Below, piece after piece: positions 1 to 5,243 of a stretch of DNA of 5,243 bases. Positions within the stretch are counted from its first letter, which is position 1. Each line of letters begins with the position of its first letter. The translations under genes were made by a program, and so were the position numbers. Below the pieces are notes generated by a model. It was not told where the DNA came from, ran no database searches, and was given only the letters and a program-made list of their open reading frames with translations. The stretch comes from Pseudomonadota bacterium (GTDB lineage Bacteria; Pseudomonadota; Gammaproteobacteria; Acidiferrobacterales; Acidiferrobacteraceae). The stretch lies in the NCBI GenBank assembly GCA_021795255.1, contig JAJYPQ010000323.1:1-5243 (forward strand), read 5' to 3'.

Positions 1-228
1 GGCGCTCGCCAATAAGCTTGCGACCCGCAAGGGATCGAGGGCGCCGGCCTCGTAGCGAGCAGACCCGTGGCCGGGCAGGTCTAAGGCCTTTGTGGGCCAA
101 GCCAGGGCCGCCTCGAAACCGGAAAATACCCGCCTATTTAGTCCCCACCCGTGGACCAGGCGCAACGCCGCATCACCCTCCCGAGACGCCTGCCGTTCCC
201 CGACCTCCGATGATGCCTTCGTGCTCAT
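1..228 (-). CDS. bioH: BioH-like pimeloyl-ACP methyl ester carboxylesterase, N-terminal part (runs off left edge)
   Basis: The minus frame starting with ATG at 228-226 is open for all 76 codons to the window edge, so the C-terminal two thirds are missing. Visible are the beta-strand plus oxyanion motif LVHGWGLN (residues 24-31) and the DLPGHG turn (50-55), both in the order and spacing of BioH and other alpha/beta hydrolases. The catalytic Ser (GxSxG), Asp and His lie outside the window. In the known pathway BioH is a cytosolic esterase that removes the methyl group from pimeloyl-ACP methyl ester before BioF acts. Its position downstream of bioF, in the same orientation, favours BioH over other hydrolases. 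Only a weak GGGG (236-233) precedes the ATG. The frame stays open upstream to 360 with no ATG; a TTG at 306-304 would add 26 residues, but the HGWG motif already lies at a usual distance from the ATG. Family membership is fairly sure; the exact start is less so. Confidence 0.8.
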   Translation of the reverse strand, partial: MSTKASSEVGERQASREGDAALRLVHGWGLNRRVFSGFEAALAWPTKALDLPGHGSARYEAGALDPLRVASLLASA

Positions 229-534
229 AACGCCCCGTCTTATGCTACGTCCTGAGTCCGTTCCGAACAGCCGCCCAGTCCTCTTGAAGTCTCGATGAAG
301 GGGCAAACCGGCAAGCCCCTCATACCATCGACCAGCGCTAGCCCTAAGAGATCCCAGGCGTCACGGACGGCGCGACCGATACCACATAAAAGACCGGTAT
401 TGTACAGGAGTTACGCGGGCGCGCCGTCGTGGCTCGCAGACCGGCCGGAAACATCCGGGATCGGTCTGTCGCTATGCGCGCCAGATGCAGGCGCCCACTC
501 GGGGCCGACTTCGCGTTTAAACTCCCAGGCGCGC
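229..534. other. bioF-bioH spacer without a recognised gene
   Basis: This stretch of 306 bases lies between the bioF stop and the bioH start. I translated all three minus frames. Each is broken or lacks a convincing start: stops lie at 519-517, 474-472 and 363-361 in the bioF/bioH frame, and at 413-411 in the next frame. None of the pieces resembles a protein family I know. Plus-strand frames cross it but run into the antisense of bioF and look like GC-rich shadows. What it does hold is a nested inverted repeat (437-468), a 6-bp inverted repeat aggggc/gcccct (299-304 and 315-320), and a TACAAT hexamer on the minus strand (404-399) that lacks a matching -35. It could be a long untranslated spacer, a processing or attenuation region, or the remains of a lost gene. 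Confidence 0.6.
437..468 (-). other. Nested inverted repeat / stem-loop downstream of bioF
   Basis: On the plus strand, cagaccg (437-443) pairs with cggtctg (462-468). Inside it, ccgga (445-449) pairs with tccgg (454-458) around a 4-base loop (450-453). This gives 12 base pairs interrupted by a 1x3 internal loop. It begins 67 bases past the bioF stop, within the bioF-bioH spacer. No T-run follows on either strand, so it is not a canonical intrinsic terminator. It may stabilise or help process the bio transcript, or aid termination by another route; the role is inference. Confidence 0.55.
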
Positions 535-1707
535 TCAGACCTTGTCTATGGGCAGAGCCGCCAAGCCTTCAAGAAGTCGAGCGATATCGTCGGTACTATG
601 GGACGCGGACAGAGCGATGCGTAAGCGCGCCGACCCGACAGGGACGGTAGGGGGGCGTACGGCCGGGACCAAAAGCTGCCGCGAGCGCAAACTGGCGCTT
701 GCCTGGAGCGCCCGTGTGCTGGTCCCCAGGATAAGGGGCTGGATGGCTGTAGATGAGGGTAAGACGCTAAGACCAAGCGCCTGGGCTCCGTCTCGAAATT
801 GCTGGATCCGGGCCTTTAGGTGCACGCGCCTATACTCCTCCCGCCGGGCGATCTCGATGCTCGCGTGCGCTGCTGCGGCCACTGCAGGAGGAAGGGCCGT
901 GGTGTAAATATAAGGTCTCGCCCTTTGGATCAGGACCTCTATGATATCGGCGCTCGCTGCCACGAAGGCCCCGAAAGTACCGAAGGCCTTGCCGAGCGTG
1001 CCCATATGGACAAGGGTCTGGTCATAAGGAAGTCCATGAAAGGCCGGCGTGCCTCGACCCTCGGGCCCGACCACGCCCACTCCATGGGCATCGTCGACTA
1101 TCAGGCCAAGACCCGCAGTCTTGGCCAAGGCCAGTAATGTCGCCGCCGGGGCGATATCGCCATCCATACTAAAGACGCCATCGGTGACGATCAGGCCGCC
1201 GTGGGCGCCGCGCATACACTGAGCCAAATCCTCGACCTGCCGATAACGGCGGCACTCGGACCTCGCCAAGCGCGCAGCGTCCAACAAAGAGGCGTGGTTA
1301 CGGCGGTCCTCGAAGACGGTCTGGCGACGGCCCCCGAGGGTCGTGAGAAGCGCGAGGTTGGCCATGTAGCCGGTCGAAAACACAAGCGCCCTAGGTGCCC
1401 CGACAAAGGCCGCCAGCGCCTCCTCTAACTCATGGTGGGCACGCGTATGGCCCCCCAAGAGGTGGGAGGCTCCCGCCCCGGCGCCGTAACGGCGGGCGCC
1501 CGCGCAAAACGCTTCGACGACGCGCGGATCGTTGGCAAGGCCAAGATAATCGTTGCTCGAGAAGGTCAGGAGTCGTTCGGAGCCGACATCCACCCACGGC
1601 CCCGTGGGCGACGTGCGTGATTCGCGCCGACGCCACAAGCCTTGCTCTTTCAAGCCCTGAAGAAACGCCGGAAGCTTGTGCGCGAAATAGGCTTTGGCCG
1701 TGGACAT
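535..1707 (-). CDS. bioF: 8-amino-7-oxononanoate synthase (BioF)
   Basis: BioF is a cytosolic PLP enzyme that condenses L-alanine with a pimeloyl thioester, releasing CO2, to give 8-amino-7-oxononanoate in biotin synthesis. The 390 residues match the usual family length. Seen in order: SSNDYLGLA (50-58), GAGASHLLGG (77-86), FSTGYMANLA (110-119), DRRNHASLLD (134-143, His138 expected to stack on PLP), DDAHGVG (205-211, with Asp205 and His208 as cofactor contacts), GTLGKAFG (236-243, Lys240 as the Schiff-base lysine), and near the C-terminus RPPTVPVGSARLR (351-363). The RPPTVP signature and the bioH-like neighbour separate it from KBL, ALA synthase and serine palmitoyltransferase of the same fold. 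The ATG start is supported by GAAAGGA (1724-1718) ten bases upstream. It leads its transcription unit, because the gene upstream is divergent. No frameshift or missing key residue is seen. Confidence 0.96.
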   Translation of the reverse strand: MSTAKAYFAHKLPAFLQGLKEQGLWRRRESRTSPTGPWVDVGSERLLTFSSNDYLGLANDPRVVEAFCAGARRYGAGAGASHLLGGHTRAHHELEEALAAFVGAPRALVFSTGYMANLALLTTLGGRRQTVFEDRRNHASLLDAARLARSECRRYRQVEDLAQCMRGAHGGLIVTDGVFSMDGDIAPAATLLALAKTAGLGLIVDDAHGVGVVGPEGRGTPAFHGLPYDQTLVHMGTLGKAFGTFGAFVAASADIIEVLIQRARPYIYTTALPPAVAAAAHASIEIARREEYRRVHLKARIQQFRDGAQALGLSVLPSSTAIQPLILGTSTRALQASASLRSRQLLVPAVRPPTVPVGSARLRIALSASHSTDDIARLLEGLAALPIDKV

Positions 1708-1728
1708 CTGCGATGTTTCCTTTCGTCA

Positions 1729-1757
1729 AGAATAGCGAGGCTGCGCTTTGAGAACAA
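1729..1757 (-). promoter_or_regulatory. Candidate sigma70-type promoter for bioF
   Basis: On the minus strand TTGTTC (1757-1752) is followed after exactly 17 bases by TATTCT (1734-1729). These match three of six and four of six consensus bases. Transcription would begin near 1722, leaving a short leader of about 15 bases that cuts into the GAAAGGA ribosome-binding site. That makes the site doubtful, and a promoter further upstream is equally possible. Confidence 0.25.
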
Positions 1758-1838
1758 CGGGACCTGGTCTCTTCGAGGACCGACTTTCGCCAGTGGGTAA
1801 GTTTTGATAGCCGCGTATATTTCCCAAGACCCATCCTC

Positions 1839-1850
1839 ATCCTAAAGGAT
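1839..1850 (+). promoter_or_regulatory. Ribosome-binding site of the outer-membrane protein gene, inside a small palindrome
   Basis: AAAGGA (1844-1849) stands six bases before the ATG at 1856 and fixes this start. It lies within atcctaaaggat, whose arms atcct and aggat are perfect reverse complements separated by two bases. In RNA, four base pairs around a four-base loop could hide part of the site. The pairing is short and may be chance. Confidence 0.55.
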
Positions 1851-1855
1851 TTTTC

Positions 1856-2512
1856 ATGAAGCTGCTCTTAGCACGATCGGCCCTCGTCTCAGCTTCGCTC
1901 CTTACGCCAGCACTTGCCGCAACGGTCGGCGTCGGTGCCAGTATCGGCACTCTCGGTCTTGGCCTTGCGCTCACAGTCCCGATCGTCCCCCGCCTTCTCG
2001 ATGGCCGGCTGATCGCCAATGGCGGTCGGGTTAGCGCCTACCGGACGACCGACGGCTTGGATTACCGCGCTCGTGGGCGCTTTCGCAATGCTGCCTTGCT
2101 CGCGGATTTCTATCCGTTTCATGGTCTCTTCCATCTCACGGGCGGAGTGTACTACGACGATAATCGAGTGAATCTCACGGCCATCCCGGTGAACGGCACA
2201 TACACTCTGAACGGGTTTTCGGCACCGGCTTCTCAAGTCGGTCCGGTCAGCGGCGTCGTGAGCTACAAGCGTTTCGCACCCTATCTCGGTCTCGGTTGGA
2301 GCAATGGCGCCTACCGCCATCCGGGCTTTGCGTTCGCGGTCGATCTCGGGGTCATGTGGGATCGGCCGACCACGATACTCACAGCGCCTGGCGCTGCCGC
2401 CAATCCCCAAGTCGCGGCCGAGCTCTCTAGCGTCCAGACGCAGATCGAGGCCGAAGCCAACCGTCTCAAGGCCTATCCCGTAGCCTCCCTGGCCTTGGGC
2501 TACCGGTTCTAG
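1856..2512 (+). CDS. Outer-membrane beta-barrel protein of unknown function
   Basis: The 218 residues begin with a typical signal peptide: basic start MKLLLAR, hydrophobic core, and TPALA before a likely cleavage after Ala21. The mature part alternates polar and hydrophobic residues in short stretches that read as barrel strands, for example LLADFYPF (81-88), FHLTGGVYYD (92-101), APYLGLGWSN (141-150), FAFAVDLGVMW (158-168) and the end VASLALGYRF (209-218). The terminal Phe after an aromatic/hydrophobic pattern is the usual signal for insertion by the BAM machinery. A segment at about 183-206, rich in Ala, Gln and Glu, looks helical and would be a loop or periplasmic turn before the last strand. 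The layout recalls a family of small porin-like barrels common in proteobacteria without a defined substrate. The ATG is supported by AAAGGA six bases away. It is divergent from bioF and convergent with mshN, so probably transcribed alone. No link to biotin or pili can be read from the sequence. Confidence 0.8.
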   Translation: MKLLLARSALVSASLLTPALAATVGVGASIGTLGLGLALTVPIVPRLLDGRLIANGGRVSAYRTTDGLDYRARGRFRNAALLADFYPFHGLFHLTGGVYYDDNRVNLTAIPVNGTYTLNGFSAPASQVGPVSGVVSYKRFAPYLGLGWSNGAYRHPGFAFAVDLGVMWDRPTTILTAPGAAANPQVAAELSSVQTQIEAEANRLKAYPVASLALGYRF

Positions 2513-2519
2513 AGATCAC

Positions 2520-3593
2520 TTAAGGGAGGGTCGTGAGTTCTTGCCGGACGAAACGCGCCAAGACCGGACCCAACGCGCACTTCTGAGCTCGCATAAAGGC
2601 CAGGCGCGCGGCGCGCACATGACCGCCCTCGCTCTCTGCAAGCCCGAGTCCCACCCACAAGCTGCCGCTGTGGGGAAAATGCTGGAGGCCATTCTGGTAA
2701 GCGCGCACCGCCGCCGCCCTGTTCCCGGCGCCCAATCGGGAAGCCGCAAGCAGGGCCCAGTACGGCTCGGTCTGCGATTCCGGCGGTATCCTCGCCAATA
2801 CCCCCAAGGCCGCGGCTGCTTGCCCGAGGCGCAGATCCACCTGGGCCGAGAGCATGATAAGGCTGTTCCTGTGGGGATGCGAAGCAAGCCCTTGGGCTAG
2901 TACCTGCTGAGCGGCCTTGAGCTGGCCCGCGCGGATATCGAGGCCTGCCAAGAGAAGCGCGGGCCGCGCAGCGCCGGGGGCAAATGCGAGCGCCGCCTTG
3001 AGGTCCCGACGCGCCGCCCCGGCCTTGCCTCGCCGCAAGGCCGCTATCGCCAAACGGTAGCGCGCGACGCTCTGCTCCGCTGGAGTCAGAGTGGCCGCCC
3101 GCTTTGAAATTCCCTTACCATAAAAATGAAAGGCCGCGGGCGAACGGGCCACAGTCACCTTGCGCGGAACAGGGCGGCGCGGCGCAGGAGCGCTCGCCAA
3201 GTGAACCGCGGGCGATCGGCCCCTCTTCAATGCCGGGGCCTTAGGCGCGGCACGCCCATGACTTTCTGCTCCCGCATCGACTGCGACGGCCGGCGGCGAG
3301 GGAGTAGTGATGAGCGCGGGCCGTGGCGCGGGCACCGGGGGCTGTGCGGTCACGACGAGGTCCGTTCGGACCCTGCGCGAAGCCCCTAGCCGCTGCCCGT
3401 ACTCGACACCCGCGGCCACAAGCAGTGCGCTCGCCAAAACCGCGCCCAGCGCCCAGCCATACGCGCGCGCGGACCAGCGTCTTTCCGGCGTCGGCGCCGA
3501 GCGCAAATCCTCCAACATCGGGGATGGCGGCCGATCTCCGGACGCTCGTTGGCGACTCTCCAGGTCCTTCAATACCTTATTGATAAGGCTCAT
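2520..3593 (-). CDS. mshN: MSHA biogenesis protein MshN-like: inner-membrane TPR protein
   Basis: The protein starts MSLINKVLKDLESR, the N-terminal signature of the MshN family. It has one hydrophobic segment (about 44-63), a Pro/Ala-rich linker (about 80-150), and a C-terminal half of helical repeats (about 171-350) with TPR-type spacing, e.g. around YRLAIAALRRGKAGAA, AGQLKAAQQVLAQGL and GNRAAAVRAYQNGL. It is likely a bitopic inner-membrane protein with its TPR part in the periplasm, helping assemble the MSHA-type pilus apparatus; its exact role is not well defined in the family. I chose the ATG at 3593-3591 (357 residues) rather than the ATG 10 codons upstream: it begins the family signature, forms an ATGA overlap with the mshM stop, and is preceded by GGGGA. 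The gene ends 7 bases from the stop of the convergent outer-membrane gene, with no room for a separate terminator. Confidence 0.87.
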   Translation of the reverse strand: MSLINKVLKDLESRQRASGDRPPSPMLEDLRSAPTPERRWSARAYGWALGAVLASALLVAAGVEYGQRLGASRRVRTDLVVTAQPPVPAPRPALITTPSPPAVAVDAGAESHGRAAPKAPALKRGRSPAVHLASAPAPRRPVPRKVTVARSPAAFHFYGKGISKRAATLTPAEQSVARYRLAIAALRRGKAGAARRDLKAALAFAPGAARPALLLAGLDIRAGQLKAAQQVLAQGLASHPHRNSLIMLSAQVDLRLGQAAAALGVLARIPPESQTEPYWALLAASRLGAGNRAAAVRAYQNGLQHFPHSGSLWVGLGLAESEGGHVRAARLAFMRAQKCALGPVLARFVRQELTTLP

Positions 3594-4450
3594 CGCCGTC
3601 CCCACAACGCAATATCCCACCAACCCCTACGCTTATGGATAGACTCGGTGTCCGCACAGGCCAGCCGCATGTGGTGACCTCGGACAAGCGCCGAGCCTTC
3701 GCCATAAGCCGCCATCAACGCCTTATGAGCCAAAATATTCGCAAGCCGCGGGACGCCGTTGGATGCCCGAAACAGTATCCGTACGGCGGATTTGTTAAAT
3801 AGGGTCGGCCCGTCGTATCCCGCCACGTGGAGCCTGTGGCGCAGATAATCGTCGGTGTCGCTCAGCGACAAGGGCGCCAAGCGGCAAGAAAACGCGATTC
3901 GCTGGCGTAACTGCCGGACCGAACGCTCCTGCAGACGTTCGTCGAGTTCGGGCTGGCCGAAGAGAACAATCTGGATCAGTTTACCCTTCTCGGTCTCCAG
4001 ATTGCTGATGAGCCGCAAAGATTCCAAGGTCTCGGTCGGCATGGCCTGCGCCTCGTCCAGACACAACACTACGCGGCGGCCCTCGGCATAGCTCGATACG
4101 AGATGCTGGGTCAGGCTCGTCAACAAGGCGTGCTGACCCTGGCCGTGAATAAGCGGTAAAGACAGTTCGGCGGCGATAGCCTCAATCAGCGCCAAGGGTT
4201 CGAGGTAGGGGTTCGGTATGTAGGCGGTTGCAAACCGCTCATCTGCCGCCAGGACGGCGAGAAATTTTCGACACAAAAGCGTCTTTCCGGTCCCGACCTC
4301 GCCTGTGACCTTCAGGAATCCCTCTCCCATCCGGATGGCCGCCAACAGCATATTGAGGGCTTCTTGCTGACTGGCATGGGCGAAGTAGTAGCCAGTGTCT
4401 GGCGTTATGCCAAACGGGAGCTCGCGAAGCCCGAAATAACGCGCGTACAT
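3590..4450 (-). CDS. mshM: MSHA biogenesis protein MshM, ExeA/GspA-type AAA ATPase
   Basis: These 286 residues form a single AAA+ domain of the ExeA/MshM family. The N-terminus YFGLRELPFGITPD is typical. Walker A is GEVGTGKT (50-57) and Walker B is VVLCLDEA (127-134, Asp132 and Glu133). A sensor-1-like strand IVLFGQPEL (161-169), arginines around LRQRIAF (181-187), and a sensor-2-like GVPRLAN (232-238) follow. It lacks the membrane helix and peptidoglycan-binding extension of ExeA/GspA, so it should be cytosolic and work with a membrane partner such as MshN or the secretin system. In ExeA the related ATPase helps place the secretin in the cell wall; a similar role here is inference. The ATG directly follows the mshL TAG with no gap and only a weak Shine-Dalgarno, so translation is probably coupled. 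Its own TGA overlaps the mshN ATG. Confidence 0.92.
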   Translation of the reverse strand: MYARYFGLRELPFGITPDTGYYFAHASQQEALNMLLAAIRMGEGFLKVTGEVGTGKTLLCRKFLAVLAADERFATAYIPNPYLEPLALIEAIAAELSLPLIHGQGQHALLTSLTQHLVSSYAEGRRVVLCLDEAQAMPTETLESLRLISNLETEKGKLIQIVLFGQPELDERLQERSVRQLRQRIAFSCRLAPLSLSDTDDYLRHRLHVAGYDGPTLFNKSAVRILFRASNGVPRLANILAHKALMAAYGEGSALVRGHHMRLACADTESIHKRRGWWDIALWGRR

Positions 4451-5243
4451 CTAGTGGCCCGTGATCTGCATGATACGTCTCTGGGCGGCGCTCAGTTCCC
4501 GGCCCCAGGGCGCGCCGAGATTAACGACCGTCGGTTTGAGAAGGATCACAAGTTCCTTCTTCACGCGCACCACCTTTTTATCCTTAAAGAGATTTCCAAG
4601 CAAGGGGATGTTGCCAAGGAGCGGCACGGCGGCGTTATTATTGGTGGAGCCTTCCTTCATAAGGCCGCCGATCACGATCACCTGCCCACTGCGGGCGCGG
4701 ACGACCGAATCCGACTCCTGGATGGAACTCGACGCAAGCGGGAGATTGAAGGCCTGCCCCGAGACGCTAAACTGCTGATTGACTTGCGTAACCTCGCTCA
4801 CAGACGGGTGAATATAGAGAATAATGGAGCCATGGCCATCGATTTCAGGCGTGACATCTAAGGCAATGCCGGAGAAAAACGGCGTCAATTCAACGGCCGG
4901 GGTGGCGATCGCCGACACCCCGATCAAGGATTCTGTGTTCGAAACGCCGGTGACGAAAAACTGGTCCCCGCCGACCTTTATGACCGCCTTCTGCTCGTTC
5001 ACGGTCGAGACCCGGGGACTCGACAGCACCTGCACGCGGCCTTCGGTGTTCAAGAGCTGAATGAAGGCCGCGAAGTTGCCGGCATGGAGCGCTACGCTAA
5101 AGATGCCACCAAAGGCGGAGGCCACGGTATTGTTGATGGGCGCGTAGGTCCCGGTCGCAGGATTGATATTGCCGACTTGTCCGCCCGTGCTGGCGATACC
5201 CGAGGACAGCAACTGGGCCCCTCCGGTCTGAGCCGCGACCAGG
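4451..5243 (-). CDS. mshL: MshL-like pilus secretin, C-terminal part (5' end outside the window)
   Basis: The frame is open from the right edge to TAG at 4453-4451, giving 263 C-terminal residues. They form the secretin channel domain: LLNTEGRVQVLSSPRVSTVN (63-82 of the fragment), VGGDQFFVTG (90-99), GIALDVTPEIDG (125-136), LYIHPSVSEV (142-151), SGQVIVIGGLM (185-195) and the near-invariant VPLLGNIPLLGNLF (206-219). Secretins form the large outer-membrane ring through which a type IV pilus or secreted protein passes. The MshM and MshN genes immediately downstream assign it to the MSHA branch rather than PilQ or GspD. An in-frame TTG at 5212-5210 lies within the conserved protein and is not a start; the N-terminal periplasmic domains and the signal peptide must lie beyond 5243. 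The last 20 or so residues after VVNLGAPW are a basic tail outside the channel. No lesion is visible. Confidence 0.92.
   Translation of the reverse strand, partial: LVAAQTGGAQLLSSGIASTGGQVGNINPATGTYAPINNTVASAFGGIFSVALHAGNFAAFIQLLNTEGRVQVLSSPRVSTVNEQKAVIKVGGDQFFVTGVSNTESLIGVSAIATPAVELTPFFSGIALDVTPEIDGHGSIILYIHPSVSEVTQVNQQFSVSGQAFNLPLASSSIQESDSVVRARSGQVIVIGGLMKEGSTNNNAAVPLLGNIPLLGNLFKDKKVVRVKKELVILLKPTVVNLGAPWGRELSAAQRRIMQITGH

Larger units (their letters stand above)
1708..1855. promoter_or_regulatory. Divergent intergenic region between bioF and the outer-membrane protein gene
   Basis: These 148 bases must carry the start signals for both flanking genes. I see no clear palindrome of the BirA operator type (TTGTAAACC with its distal inverted arm). 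A plus-strand TATATT (1816-1821) could be a -10 for the outer-membrane gene, about 35 bases before its ATG, but no good -35 stands at 16-18 bases. A candidate for bioF is listed separately. The region contains no open frame that looks like a gene. Confidence 0.5.

Noticed and set aside
18..298. Plus-strand frames of about 70 codons at the left edge
   Set aside because: They lie antisense to the bioH-like frame, which carries real family motifs.
377..402. Possible stem cgatacc/ggtattg in the spacer
   Set aside because: It needs a G-T pair, has a 12-base loop, and is mismatched on the minus strand where the bio transcript would be.
437..468. Stem-loop as a canonical rho-independent terminator of bioF
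   Set aside because: No run of T follows the stem on either strand.
352..531. Nine-base direct repeat tcccaggcg at 352-360 and 523-531, and a loose likeness between the spacer reading (about EGLAGLP) and the bioF tail (EGLAALP), as signs of a partial bioF duplication
   Set aside because: The exact match is short and could be chance in GC-rich DNA, and the protein likeness does not extend over an alignable stretch.
295..624. Plus-strand open frame of 109 codons across the spacer and into bioF
   Set aside because: Its last 90 bases are antisense to the conserved bioF C-terminus, it has no ribosome-binding site or recognisable family, and its composition fits a GC-rich shadow.
1765..1780. Inverted repeat ggtc...gacc in the divergent intergenic region as an operator
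   Set aside because: Only four perfect base pairs, followed by a wobble and a mismatch; too weak to claim.
1889..2410. Minus-strand open frame of 173 codons inside the barrel gene
   Set aside because: The plus strand has a signal peptide, ribosome-binding site and barrel pattern; the minus frame shows no motif.
4364..4861. Plus-strand open frame of 165 codons across the mshL-mshM junction
   Set aside because: It is antisense to conserved secretin and ATPase coding sequence and shows no family signature.
5210..5212. TTG as the start of a complete 253-residue secretin
   Set aside because: The frame continues open to the window edge, and a secretin needs a signal peptide and N-terminal domains that are not present here.

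Overview
This is a GC-rich bacterial window that carries two unrelated chromosomal gene groups plus one outer-membrane protein gene. MSHA-type (type IV pilus) biogenesis genes, a bioF/bioH biotin group and an outer-membrane beta-barrel protein together point to a Gram-negative proteobacterium, most likely a gammaproteobacterium. I cannot name the genus from the sequence alone.

Left part (1-1707, minus strand): bioF (8-amino-7-oxononanoate synthase) is complete. Downstream of it, after a 306-base spacer, an open frame starts at 228 and runs off the left edge. It has the N-terminal hallmarks of the BioH alpha/beta-hydrolase (HGWGLN and DLPGHG). Together these are two steps of biotin synthesis: BioH releases pimeloyl-ACP from its methyl ester, and BioF condenses the pimeloyl thioester with alanine. 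The spacer holds no recognisable gene but does hold a strong nested inverted repeat.

Middle part (1708-2512): a 148-base divergent intergenic region separates bioF from a plus-strand gene for a secreted beta-barrel protein of 218 residues, with a signal peptide and a terminal Phe. This gene ends only 7 bases from the stop of the gene converging on it.

Right part (2520-5243, minus strand): three tightly packed genes in the order mshL (secretin, 5' part outside the window), mshM (ExeA-like AAA ATPase) and mshN (one membrane helix plus TPR repeats). The mshL stop directly abuts the mshM start (TAG|ATG), and mshM overlaps mshN by an ATGA. This suggests one translationally coupled transcript for the outer-membrane pore and accessory assembly proteins of an MSHA-like pilus. 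The run ends at mshN; the usual next gene, the motor ATPase mshE, is absent here.

I found no mobile element, CRISPR array, rRNA or tRNA, and nothing that supports a wholly new system. The observations most worth following are the unrecognised bioH fragment, the structured bioF-bioH spacer and the shortened msh gene order.
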